In this document: one piece after another, positions 7,824 through 16,050 of the stretch | Layout: each line of letters begins with the position of its first letter | How positions within the stretch are numbered: the first letter of the stretch is position 1 | DNA from: Thermomicrobiales bacterium | GTDB taxonomy: Bacteria > Chloroflexota > Chloroflexia > Thermomicrobiales > UBA6265 | DNA: 32,269 nucleotides | Reading direction: 5' to 3' | Assembly (NCBI GenBank): GCA_030447415.1 | Contig: JAUJOZ010000050.1 | Coordinates: 1 to 32,269, forward strand | Program-made: the position numbers and the translations under genes | The notes under the pieces: generated by a model | The model's database searches: none | Told to the model about the DNA's origin: nothing | The model's input: only the letters and a program-made list of their open reading frames with translations

Positions 7824-8042
7824 TTACGCCACCACGTCAGCCCGCGCGGTGGCCCGCAGCACCACCCGCACCGTCTCGTGGCTGACGCCGAAGTCAGCGG
7901 CCAGCGCCCGCAGACTTTTGGTCGCCGCGAGGGCACGGATGGCGGCCTTGTTGGCCGGCGTCAGCTTGCGCGGGCGACGAGCGTAGTGGCGGGGAACGGA
8001 CCCGTCACGCTCGCGGCCACGCCGGCCATCATGGGGTGTCAC
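7824..8042 (-). CDS. Small helix-turn-helix protein (HTH copy 1)
   Basis: The minus-strand frame from GTG 8042 gives 72 residues. After a basic stretch (RRGRERDG, HYARRPRK) comes LTPANKAAIRALAATKSLRA, LAADFGVSHETVRVVLRA. This is a recombinase/transposase-type HTH in which LAADFGVSHETVR is helix-turn-helix and the SHETVR helix would read DNA. The same module recurs at 12.6, 19.5 and 28.9 kb, each time on the minus strand and beside a STAND-LuxR cassette. No catalytic domain is attached. The start is uncertain, since the frame stays open upstream and no strong ribosome site is seen. Confidence 0.55.
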   Translation of the reverse strand: MTPHDGRRGRERDGSVPRHYARRPRKLTPANKAAIRALAATKSLRALAADFGVSHETVRVVLRATARADVVA

Positions 8043-8249
8043 CCGTAACTGACCGGACGTCGGGCGCCGGGACGAGGATTGTCCGGTGGAGCGGTACCGA
8101 GGTCCAGCTCCGATGACAGAAATCTCTGCCGCGGCCGGTGGCGTTAACCTCGCTGAGGAGGGCGTGCGCGGGGAGCCGTGCGCGTGCCGTCCCCGCCCCA
8201 TGGCCCGTCCGTGCCGGCGTGCCGCCGGCGATCCGGCGAGGAGGTGACG

Positions 8250-8492
8250 ATGGAGCGCACCCGCGACGCCGCGGCCGTGCGAGAGGCGCTGGCGGCTGGG
8301 CGGCTGACCGTTCCCGACCCCACGACCGGCTTCCACCACCCGCTGTACGCCACCTGCCCCAACGACGGGGCGCGTGCCCCGGTGCGGCGCGTGGTGCGGG
8401 GAGCGCGGGGAGCCATCACCCAGGTGACGGCGCGGTGCCCGCGGTGCGGCGCCGAGGTCACCGCCGCGCCCGAGGACCTGCACCTGGGGTGA
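8250..8492 (+). CDS. Small zinc-ribbon-like protein
   Basis: The ATG at 8250 follows a near-perfect site (GGAGGTGACG) and gives 80 residues: a helical N terminus (MERTRDAAAVREALAAGRL), then HHPLYATCPNDGARAP, a basic strand, VTARCPRCGAEV and EDLHLG. The C-terminal CPRCG is a CxxC knuckle. Only one Cys (CPNDG) is present in the first knuckle, so a His or Asp would complete a zinc site if one forms. It probably binds nucleic acid or protein, but no specific function can be assigned. It lies upstream of regulator gene A on the same strand, separated by that gene's own promoter. Confidence 0.7.
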   Translation: MERTRDAAAVREALAAGRLTVPDPTTGFHHPLYATCPNDGARAPVRRVVRGARGAITQVTARCPRCGAEVTAAPEDLHLG

Positions 8493-8644
8493 GCAGCGGC
8501 GGCCGGCGGTCGGCGATGCAGGGACGCCGTCGGCTCGGGGCGGCGGGGTGCTGGGAGCGGCCACCGCACCCGGCGGTGGTGGCGCGGGGTGAGGCCACGG
8601 CGGCTCGTGCCAGCAGCGGGGTCGCTGGCGACGTGGGGCGGCGG

Positions 8645-8673
8645 TTGACCACACGCCGGTGGTTCGGCATGAT
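8645..8673 (+). promoter_or_regulatory. Promoter of STAND-LuxR gene A
   Basis: TTGACC (8645-8650), a 17-base spacer and CATGAT (8668-8673) lie 50 bases before the ATG at 8724. The same arrangement, including GTTCG just before the -10, precedes genes B and C, whose other upstream sequence differs. That conservation is the main support. Confidence 0.65.
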
Positions 8674-8723
8674 CCGGGGCGACCGCGTTCGCGTCGCTCT
8701 TGCCTGATGGACCAAGCCGCCCC

Positions 8724-11048
8724 ATGTCCGGCACCCCTCCTGACCAGTCCCACAATCTGCCCCTGCCGCGCACGCCCTTGATCGGACGCGATCGGGAGGC
8801 CGCGGCCATCGCTGACCTGCTGCGACGGCCTGACGTCGGCCTGCTCACCCTGACGGGTCCCGGTGGGGTGGGCAAGACGCGCCTGGCGCTCCAGGTGGCC
8901 CGCGACGTGGCCGACGAGTTCGCCGATGGCGTTGCGTTCGTCTCCTCGCCCCGGTGACCGACCCCGCCCTCGTCGCGTCCACTATCGCGTCAACGCTGGG
9001 CATGAGGGATGCGGGCGACGAGCCCCTGGAGGCCAGGCTCAAGACCTTCCTGCGCGACGAACACCTCCTGCTGGTGCTGGACAATTTCGAGCAGGTCGTG
9101 GAGGCCGCCCCGGTTGTCGCTGACCTGCTCGCCGCCTGCCCAGCGCTGAAGGTCTTGGTCACCAGCCGGGTGCGGCTGCGGGTCTCCGGGGAGCACGAGC
9201 ACACCGTGCCGCCGCTCGAGGTGGCGGAGCAGGAGGAGGCAGCCTCCGTCGAGGACGTGGCCGGTTCTGGCGCGGTCCGGCTCTTCGTCGCACGGGCGCG
9301 GGCGGTGAAGGCGGACTTCGCGCTGACCCCCGAGACGGCGTCGGTCGTGGCCACCATCTGCCGCCGGCTCGACGGCTTGCCGCTGGCCATCGAACTCGCC
9401 GCGGCGCGCATCAAGGTCCTGCCGCCGGCGGCGCTGCTGGCGAGGTTGGAGAAGCGCTTGCCACTGCTGGGCGGAGGCGGACGGGACCTGCCGGTGCGGC
9501 AGCAATCGATGCGGGATGCCATCGCCTGGTCCTACGACCTCCTCTCGCCGAAGGAGCAACCCCTGTTCCGGCGGCTGGCCGTGTTCGTCGGCGGCTTCAC
9601 CCTCGAGGCGGCGGAGGCCGTGGTCGGCGGAGCGCTCGACCCCGGCGTCGATCCCTTCGAGGCCGTCGCGTCGCTGGTCGACACGAGCCTGCTGCGGCAG
9701 GAGAACGGGCCAACCGGGGAACCGCGCTATCGGATGCTGGAGATGGTGCGGGAATTCGGGCTGGAGCGGCTCGCGGCCAGCGGGGAGGAAGCGGCCGTCC
9801 GCGCCGCCCATGCGGCCCACTTCCTGGCCCTGGCCGAGCGGGCCGTGCTGGAGCCCCACGGCGACACGGCGATCTACCCCTGGCTGCCGGTGCTCGACGA
9901 CGAGCACCCGAACCTGCGGGCGGCGCTGGGGTGGCTGGCGGGCGCCGACGACGCGGGGGCGTTCCTCCGGCTGGCGACCCGGCTCTCGCAGTTCTGGTAC
10001 CTGCGGGGCCACTTCAGCGAGGGGCGGCGGTGGCTGGAGGAAGCGGTGGCGCGGGCGGGCGGCGCCCCGCCCGCCCTGCGCGCCGCGGCCCTCTACGGGG
10101 CGGGGCGGCTGGCCCACTACCAGGGCGACGACGCGCGGGCCGTCCCGCTCCTGGAGGAGGCCCTGGGGCTGGCGCGGTGCGTGGACGGCAGCTGGCTGAC
10201 ACCCACCGCACTCCTGCTGCTCGGGGTCGTGGCGGAGGACCGGGGCCAGTACGCGCGGGCGGAGCCGCCGCTGCAGGAGGCGCTCGCGCTCTACCGGGAA
10301 GGGGGCCACGCGGGCCTGGCGTCCCTGACGCTCGGCCATCTGGGGATCGTGGCCTACGGGCGGGGCGACCTCGTGCGGGCGGACCAGACACTCGAGGAGG
10401 CGCTCGCCCTGGCGCGCACCTCGGGCGACCCTTCCCCACGATCACCGTCCTCTGGTACCTCGGGCTGGTGGCTGGCGAGCGGGGCGACGCCGCGCAAGCC
10501 GCCGCCTGCTTCGCGGAGGCGCTCACCCTGAGCGAGGCGGCCGGCGACCGGGAGGGGATCGGGCAGGCCCCTGGCCTGCTTCGGCGTCCTTGGCGCCGCG
10601 CGGGGAGGCGAGGCGCGCCCGCCCGCTGGGGGCGGCGGCGGCGCTCCGCGAGGAGATTGGGGCGTCCGCCAACCTGCCCGAGCGCGCCGCCTATGAGCGG
10701 GCGGCGGACGCGGCACGGTCCGCGCTGGGGGCGGAGGAATTCGCCTCGGCTTGGGCGGCGGGCCGGGCGCTACCGCTCGACCGGGCCACCGCCGAGGCGC
10801 GCGCCGTCGGGGACGCCGCGGCCGCCGAACCCGCCGGGACCGCGCCCGCCGCCGCGCACGGCCTGACGCCGCGGGAGGCGGAGGTGCTGCGGCTGCTGGT
10901 CGAGGGCCGCTCGGATCGGGAGATCGGGGCGGCGCTGTTCATCAGCCCCCGCACCGTGATGCGTCACGTGACCGGCATCCTGGCCAAGCTCGGCGTCGAC
11001 AACCGCACTGCCGCCACCAACCTCGCCGTGCGCCAAGGACTCGTCTAA
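8724..11048 (+). CDS. STAND-ATPase / TPR / LuxR-type transcriptional regulator A (frameshifted)
   Basis: Starting MSGTPPDQ, the protein has Walker A GPGGVGKT (residues 45-52). After a -1 break at about 8945 it continues with Walker B LLLVLDNFEQV, sensor TSR and the NB-ARC GLPLAIELAAAR motif, then a winged-helix region (AIAWSYDLLSPKEQPLFRRL) and TPR-like repeats (about 9850-10550). The C-terminal LuxR HTH is GLTPREAEVLRLLVEGRSDR, then EIGAALFISPRTVMRHV. Such STAND regulators use ATP and a ligand or partner bound to the repeats to switch on DNA binding. Further frame changes occur near 10430, 10570 and 10610, so the longest open piece is 8954-10531 and the last is 10590-11048. The indels may be consensus errors or real decay. 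The 8731-9669 segment is nearly identical to part of gene C. Confidence 0.85.
8731..9669 (+). repeat. Long direct repeat, copy 1 (ATPase region of gene A)
   Basis: This is nearly identical to 29303-30242. I count about six substitutions and six short indels by eye. Identity begins abruptly at GCACCCCTCC and ends abruptly at GCCGTCGC. It covers the ATPase and winged-helix region but not the promoter, repeats or DNA-binding domain. Confidence 0.9.
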
Positions 11049-11069
11049 GGACGTCGGCGGCTCGCCTTT

Positions 11070-11118
11070 GATCGGCGCCTGGGTGATCCCACCCAGGCCA
11101 CTGCCGTGCGCGCCGATC
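11070..11118 (+). terminator. Two-tier hairpin after regulator A
   Basis: The inner stem GCCTGGGTG/CACCCAGGC (11077-11098, 4-base loop) sits inside an outer stem GATCGGC/GCCGATC (11070-11076 with 11112-11118). It begins 21 bases after the stop of gene A. There is no T-run, so it is terminator-like rather than a canonical intrinsic terminator. Confidence 0.5.
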
Positions 11119-11241
11119 GGGGATTGGGTGAACTCCTGGATGTGGGTGGCCCCCGGCCCCGGCATGCTGGAACCGTGCCCACCGGACGGCCGGCGGGGCG
11201 GGGAACCGGGCGGAACCGGGAACGACGGAAGGAGCCGAGCG

Positions 11242-11469
11242 ATGCAGGCGACGCAGCGGATTCAGGAGATGGGGCTGGGGCGGAAGCTGGTGGGGATCGT
11301 CGTGCTGGCGGCCGCGCTGGCGTACGGGCCGCTCGCCCTGGCGGCCCCCGGCGATGGCGCCGACACCGGCGCGGCGGGGTGCGGCGCGGCTGGCGCTCCG
11401 GTGACCGGAGCCACCACGGCGGGGATCGAGTGGTCCTCCAGCCCGCGCATGCCGGGCAAGCCGTACTGA
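11242..11469 (+). CDS. Small secreted protein of unknown function
   Basis: The ATG at 11242 follows GGAAGGAGCCGAGCG and gives 75 residues. Residues 1-34 form a signal peptide (basic RKL, core VGIVVLAAALAYGPLALAA). The mature part is a Gly/Ala/Thr-rich 40 residues with a single Cys and the end SSSPRMPGKPY. The single Cys is not placed as a lipobox. No family is recognised. It lies between regulator A and the SnoaL-like gene, all on the plus strand, and could belong to that cassette. Confidence 0.6.
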   Translation: MQATQRIQEMGLGRKLVGIVVLAAALAYGPLALAAPGDGADTGAAGCGAAGAPVTGATTAGIEWSSSPRMPGKPY

Positions 11470-11775
11470 GCCGACCCCCAGACGATTCGGACCCAGGGAC
11501 GTGGTTCGGCGCCGCGGTCGGGACCGGCGGTCGGCTGGCGTGCGGCTGACCGCCTGCCGCTCGGGAGGAGCCGGACCCGGTCGGTCGTCTGGGGCGCGGG
11601 TCCCCGACCGAGGCGGCTGCCGTCACGGTCGGCGACGACCTCCTCCCTGACCCGCCGCCTAGCCGCCGTCGCCGGCGTGCGCCACCGACCGACGTCGAAT
11701 GCCGCGAGGGCATCGGGGTTGACGAGGAGACCCGGCGCCGGCGTCGGCGTGCGGCGCACATGGGAGGTGACGGTC

Positions 11776-12659
11776 GTGTCCAGCTGCCTCAAGGGGTGTG
11801 CCACACGCCCCGAGCATCACCCACTCGCCCCGGGCACCCGGCCGGCCGGCCTCATCCGGATGCCCGCCGGCGGCCAGGTGACCCAGGTCGCGTCTCGTCC
11901 GCCCAAGGTCGCCTTCTGGGTGCTGGTCGGCCTCACCGTGGTCGCCCTGGCCGCGGTGGGCGGCGGGCTGGTCCACGCTCGCCGGTCACCAGACCCGGCG
12001 TGGGCCGACCACGCCGCCGAGGCGGAGGCCAATGCGGCGCTCGTCGCCCGCTTCTACGCCCAGGTCTGGAACCAAGGCACCCTGACGCTGCTTGACGAGC
12101 TCGTCGCCGCCGACCACGCCTACCACGATCCCACCACCCCCGCGTCGCGCCGGGTCCCGCCGGGATAAGGCGCCTCGTCGCCGAACATCGAGCGGCGTTT
12201 CCGGACGCCACGGTCACCCTTGACGACGTCGTGGCCGTCGGGGACCGGGTCGCCGTCCGCTTCACGGAGCGCGCCACCCATCGCGGCCGGGCCATGGGAG
12301 CGACGGGGACCGGTCGCACCATGATGGTGACCGGGGTGGCCGTCTTCCGCGTGGCGCACCGTCAGATGGCCGAAACCTGGGTCAGTTGGGACGCGTACGG
12401 TCTGGCGCAGCAGCTGGGGCTCTCCCTCGTCCCGGCCGGGGGCCGGAGGGTGACGAAGGGTCGGGGTCGGACCCCGAGCGACCGGGGACGCCGCGCTGAC
12501 GAGCGGGGCGGGTGTCGCCGATGCTCGATCCTCCTCCTCAACCGATCGAAGACCGAGCGCCCGGACCGTCTCGTGGCCCACCCCGAAGTCGGCCGCGAGG
12601 TCGCGGCGGCTCCTGGTCCCGGCGAGGCGCGCGGATGGCCGATTCTTCGGCCGGCGTGA
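11776..12659 (+). CDS. Membrane-anchored SnoaL-like (NTF2-fold) protein, frameshifted
   Basis: A GTG at 11776 follows GGGAGGTGA. Residues of about 45-65 are a membrane span (VAFWVLVGLTVVALAAVGGG). The NTF2-fold domain follows: ALVARFYAQVWNQGTLTLLD, ELVAADHAYHDPTTPA, then after a frame change near 12155-12165 GPAGIRRLVAEHRAAFPDAT, VGDRVAVRFTERATHRG and ETWVSWDAYGLAQQLGL. This is the SnoaL/ester-cyclase pattern, although membrane anchoring is unusual for it. Without the frameshift correction the first frame stops at 12168. The tail after about 12440 runs into unrelated sequence and is probably not native. A similar exported SnoaL-like gene follows regulator B. Confidence 0.65.
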
Positions 12660-12793
12660 GTGCCCGGGCGCGAGGAATGGCGGCCACTCCAGCCGCAGCG
12701 ATGCCGGCGCGGCAGAGCGCGCAGGTCGGGCATGGTTACGCGACGCGCGGCGGACAGCTTGAGCACGCGAAAGCAATCCCCGTCGCTTCCGGG
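12545..12793 (-). pseudogene. Small helix-turn-helix gene remnant (HTH copy 2)
   Basis: On the minus strand one frame reads CALCRAGIAAAGVAA, ARALTPAEESAIRA. After a shift near 12640 another frame reads RRDLAADFGVGHETVRAL. Together they match the LTPAE-AIRALA-LRDLAADFGVSHETVR module of the other HTH copies. The upstream 15-base element at 12776-12790 is shared exactly with copies 3 and 4. The frame break and missing clean ends mark it as degenerate or miscalled. Confidence 0.5.
12776..12790 (-). repeat. 15-base element upstream of HTH copy 2
   Basis: ATCCCCGTCGCTTCC on the plus strand, identical to 19655-19669 and 29124-29138. Each copy lies at the 5' side of a minus-strand HTH module. Confidence 0.6.
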
Positions 12794-12904
12794 ATCTCTG
12801 GCTTGCTAGTCAGTAGTCCTCGGGCCTGCGGCACGCATGGCCGAGGGCCGTTAGGCGAGGTGGCCTCCCAGGAAACCCCGGCCAGCAGGATTCTGCCCCC
12901 TCGG
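12794..12904. other. Short gap between HTH copy 2 and the NfeD/FloA operon end
   Basis: Nothing recognisable was seen here. It receives the 3' end of the minus-strand operon from the right. Confidence 0.3.
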
Positions 12905-13219
12905 TCAGCGGTCGTCCCACCCTCGTAGCGCGATCGGTGGCCCGAGAATCTCCTGCAACACCAGCGCCTGCCGCACGCCGGAGGGCGACGATAAGGCGGC
13001 GGCGACCTCGGCCCGCCGCACCCCTCGACGTCCCACCGGTGTTTGAACCGGCTGGACCGGGCGTTGTGGCGCCGGGCGCTGCGCCTCGTCTGACGTTGGC
13101 TCCGGCGGTGGGCGAATCGGCCGGAGGTCTTCTGGCAGATTGACCTCGGCTGAGGATGGCCGCCGGGCCGATTCGGCCACCTGCTCGAACATCTCGGCGA
13201 TGACACCGCGGAAGGCCAT
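12905..13219 (-). CDS. Small protein of unknown function in the NfeD-FloA operon
   Basis: The ATG at 13219 follows GGATCGGAG at a spacing of about 8 and gives 104 residues. It has an amphipathic N terminus (MAFRGVIAEMFEQVAESARR), a long Pro/Gln/Arg-rich linker and a conserved-looking C terminus (VRRAEVAAALSSPSGVRQAL, VLQEILGPPIALR). The gene begins 28 bases after the FloA stop on the same strand, so it is very likely co-transcribed. The short C-terminal QEILGPP segment suggests a docking motif, for example to flotillin or a membrane partner. That is inference, and I cannot name a family. Confidence 0.65.
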   Translation of the reverse strand: MAFRGVIAEMFEQVAESARRPSSAEVNLPEDLRPIRPPPEPTSDEAQRPAPQRPVQPVQTPVGRRGVRRAEVAAALSSPSGVRQALVLQEILGPPIALRGWDDR

Positions 13220-13247
13220 TAGGCGGCTCCGATCCGAAGGATCTGCG

Positions 13248-14201
13248 TCATGGCTGCCGGTCCTCGCCCGCGAGCGACGAGCGCATTCGCGTGTCCGACT
13301 GGAGGTTTTCCATTCTGTAGTGATCCATCACGCCAAGTCGGCCGCTACGGAACGCCTCGGCCAGGGCAAGCGGCACCTGCGTTTCGGCCTCGACAACCTT
13401 GGCCCGCATCTCCTGCTCGAGGGCGACGGCCATCGCTCGCCGCTCCTCGGCTTTGGCCTGCGCGATCTTCTTGTCCGCCTCGGCCTGGTCGGTCTGCAGC
13501 TCGGCGCCGATGTTGCGCCCAACGTCGACGTCCGCGATGTCGATCGAAAGGATCTCGTAGGCGGTGCCGGCGTCGAGGCCCCGCTCCAGCACGTGGCGGG
13601 AGATCGCGTCCGGGTTCTCCAACACCGTCTTGTGGCTCACCGCCGAGCCGATCGAGGAGACGGTCCCCTCGCCGACGCGGGCGATGATCGTCTCCTCGCC
13701 GGCGCCGCCGACGAGGCGCTCGATGTTGGCACGGACGGTGACGCGGGCGACCGCGATCACCTGGATGCCGTCCTTCGCCACCGCCGCCACGCGTGGCGTC
13801 TGGATCACCTTCGGGTTGACGCTGACCTGCACCGCCTCCAGCACATCCCGCCCGGCGAGGTCGATGGCGGTCGCGCGCTTCCAGGGTAGGTCGATGTTGG
13901 CGCGGTCGGCCGAGATCAGCGCCTGGACCACCCGCCCGACGTTGCCACCGGCGAGGTGGTGCGCCTCCATCTGGCCGACGTCGAGCGGCATCCCCGCCTT
14001 GCTGGCGCTGATGTACGGCCTGACGATATCGCCCGGGCTGACCTTCCGCAGCCGCATGCCGATCAGCGTCCCCAACCCGACCCGGACGCCGGAGAAGATC
14101 GCTGTGATCCAGAGCCCAATTGGCACGAAGTAGAGAAAGAACACGACGAGCAGCACGACAATCGCAAAGACGACAAGAAGCGTGATACTGGCGGTGTCCA
14201 T
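13248..14201 (-). CDS. floA: Flotillin-like protein FloA (UPF0365/SPFH)
   Basis: The protein has 317 residues from the ATG at 14201, with AGAGGAG as ribosome site. Residues 5-40 form a hydrophobic membrane hairpin (ITLLVVFAIVVLLVVFFLYF, then VPIGLWITAIFSG). The SPFH-like core follows (RLRKVSPGDIVRPYISASKA, GNVGRVVQALISADRANIDL, GRDVLEAVQVSVNPKVIQTP). The C terminus is an Ala/Glu-rich coiled coil (QAEADKKIAQAKAEERRAM). FloA proteins scaffold functional membrane microdomains. The gene sits 74 bases downstream of an NfeD-type protease gene, the usual partner arrangement. Confidence 0.95.
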   Translation of the reverse strand: MDTASITLLVVFAIVVLLVVFFLYFVPIGLWITAIFSGVRVGLGTLIGMRLRKVSPGDIVRPYISASKAGMPLDVGQMEAHHLAGGNVGRVVQALISADRANIDLPWKRATAIDLAGRDVLEAVQVSVNPKVIQTPRVAAVAKDGIQVIAVARVTVRANIERLVGGAGEETIIARVGEGTVSSIGSAVSHKTVLENPDAISRHVLERGLDAGTAYEILSIDIADVDVGRNIGAELQTDQAEADKKIAQAKAEERRAMAVALEQEMRAKVVEAETQVPLALAEAFRSGRLGVMDHYRMENLQSDTRMRSSLAGEDRQP

Positions 14202-14275
14202 CGGAGCTCCTCTGCGATGCGGGGTCGCGTCCTCCCGCCTCGTACGGTGGGCGACGGCGCGCGCCCGCGTGACGC

Positions 14276-15637
14276 CTAATCGGCCGCGTGGTGGACCCGG
14301 CGCACCACGCGTCGGTAGCCCTCGTCGGTGACGACAGTAATCGCCTCCCCTGCGGTGATGTACTCGCCGTTCGTCACCACATCGACCTGCCGGCCCTGGA
14401 TGTCGGCGGTCCCACTCGGGCGCAGATCCGACAGGGCGACGCCGCTGGTACCCGCCAACAGCCGCCCTTGCGCCGGCCGTCCACGCTGAGGCGTCTGCTT
14501 GGCGGGCAGCCCCAGATCGGACCCGCCGCCGAACCAGCGCAGCCACCCACTCGGCGGCCGCGCAGCGGCCGGTGCCGCGTCGCCCCCCTGCGCTTGCAGC
14601 ACCAATCCCCCTGCGCGCCTGAGGTGGGGCAGGAACGCCAGCAACGCGACCGTGCCGACGACGACTGCGAGCAACGCCGCGGCGACGGACCACCCTGCCC
14701 GCTCGGTCGCCTCCGGCGTTCGGATCTCGCGCCCCACCATCGCGAGCCAGAAGCCACCCGCCAGCGCGGCCAGCCCCACGATGCCCGGCACACCGAAGCC
14801 TGGAATGACGAAGACCTCGACCGCGATCAGAACCAAGCCGAGCGCGACGAGCGCAATGTCCTCCCAGCCGGCCAACCCGGCAAGCATATGCCCCCAGAAG
14901 AAGGTCGCCAGCAGCAGCAGCCCGATACTCCCCATGGCGCCGAGGCCGCCGACGAAGAAGTCGCCGATGATGAGCAGGATCGCGGCGCTGATCAGCAGCG
15001 AGGCGACGACGGGATTCGTGACGAAGCGGACGAACCGCTCGGCCGGGCGCGGCGACGTCTCCTCGATAGCGGCGCCGGTCAGCCCGGCTGCCTGGAGCAG
15101 CTCGTCACGATTGGCAACGATGCCATCCGCGTAGCCCCAGGTCGTCGCCTCGGTCGTAGTCAGCGTCAGCAACTCACCCCGCGCGACGAGGCCGTCGATG
15201 GCGACATCGGGATCAACCATCGCCTCGGCGATGAGCGGCTCCCGCCCGCGCACCTCGGCGGTGGTCTTGAACGTCTTGCGGACGGCGGAGACGACCTTCG
15301 CGCTCGCGGTCTCACCGGACCCATCGACCGGCGTCGCTGCGCCCATCACCGCCCCGGGTACCATGTAGATCTCTTCGGCGGCGATGGCGATCAGCGCCCC
15401 CGCCGAGAACGCCGTCCGGTTGACGAAGGCAATGGTGCGCACGTCGGCGTCGAGCAGGGTGTCCTGCATCTGGAGCACGGCGTCAAGCCGGCCACCGGGC
15501 GTGTCGATCTCCAGGATGACGGCCGGCGCCCCCGCGTCCACTGCCTCGCCGACCACGCGCTCCAGGTACGGCGCCAGTCCCAGGTCAATGGTACCCGTGA
15601 TGGAGACCAGGTAGACCGGCGCCGCAGTATCCGTCAT
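14276..15637 (-). CDS. NfeD-type membrane serine protease (ClpP-like) with C-terminal OB domain
   Basis: The 453-residue frame has an N-terminal ClpP-class protease domain: VYLVSITGTIDLGLAPYLER, ILEIDTPGGRLDAV, then the nucleophile region NRTAFSAGALIAIAAEEIYM, and SAKVVSAVRK as candidate for the catalytic Lys. Several membrane spans follow (about 205-345; VVASLLISAAILLIIGDFF, ALGLVLIAVEVFVIPGFG), then a linker and the NfeD OB fold (GTADIQGRQVDVVTNGEYIT, to the end). NfeD long forms pair with flotillins and act in membrane protein quality control. The frame starts without a signal sequence. A hydrophobic segment (WPALLVVLAALLPVSG) lies directly upstream in another frame at about 15650-15715, so one base is probably missing near 15655 and the true start is farther upstream. 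Confidence 0.9.
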   Translation of the reverse strand: MTDTAAPVYLVSITGTIDLGLAPYLERVVGEAVDAGAPAVILEIDTPGGRLDAVLQMQDTLLDADVRTIAFVNRTAFSAGALIAIAAEEIYMVPGAVMGAATPVDGSGETASAKVVSAVRKTFKTTAEVRGREPLIAEAMVDPDVAIDGLVARGELLTLTTTEATTWGYADGIVANRDELLQAAGLTGAAIEETSPRPAERFVRFVTNPVVASLLISAAILLIIGDFFVGGLGAMGSIGLLLLATFFWGHMLAGLAGWEDIALVALGLVLIAVEVFVIPGFGVPGIVGLAALAGGFWLAMVGREIRTPEATERAGWSVAAALLAVVVGTVALLAFLPHLRRAGGLVLQAQGGDAAPAAARPPSGWLRWFGGGSDLGLPAKQTPQRGRPAQGRLLAGTSGVALSDLRPSGTADIQGRQVDVVTNGEYITAGEAITVVTDEGYRRVVRRVHHAAD

Positions 15638-15972
15638 CTCCGCTGCGGCCTGCGCGTTTCCCCGCTGACGGGAAGCAGTGCGGCGAGGACAACAAGCAAG
15701 GCCGGCCAGCGACCGGGGAACAGTCGCGGGATGGGAGGGAAAGGGGCAGCTTGGCGCCTCGTCGCGCCGGTGGATGCGTCTCCACGGTCCAAGCCTCCGT
15801 GACGCATTATGTCAGAGGCAGCGCGCTGGTGCGTGTCTGGTTGTGGGGTGGCCTACGGAAGTCCTGGGCGCGAGGGCACAACCCATCCACCAAACGACGC
15901 GGATATGGAATGATCGACCATTGTCGGGACGAGGCATGCCTCCCCTTTGACGGTTCGTGCGAGGCGCTGCTG
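15638..15972. other. Divergent intergenic stretch between NfeD and regulator B
   Basis: The left part probably encodes the missing NfeD signal peptide on the minus strand (see that entry). The rest, up to the promoter of regulator B, includes a less GC-rich segment (gacgcattatgtcagag). No further gene is supported. Confidence 0.4.
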
Positions 15973-16001
15973 TTGACCTAATCCGAGCGGTTCGCCATGA
16001 T
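15973..16001 (+). promoter_or_regulatory. Promoter of STAND-LuxR gene B
   Basis: TTGACC (15973-15978), a 17-base spacer ending GGTTCGC, and CATGAT (15996-16001) lie 49 bases before the ATG at 16051. This is the same architecture as for genes A and C. Confidence 0.65.
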
Positions 16002-16050
16002 GCGGAGCACGCACGTCGGTCCACCTGCTGCCCACGGACTGAGCCGCGCC

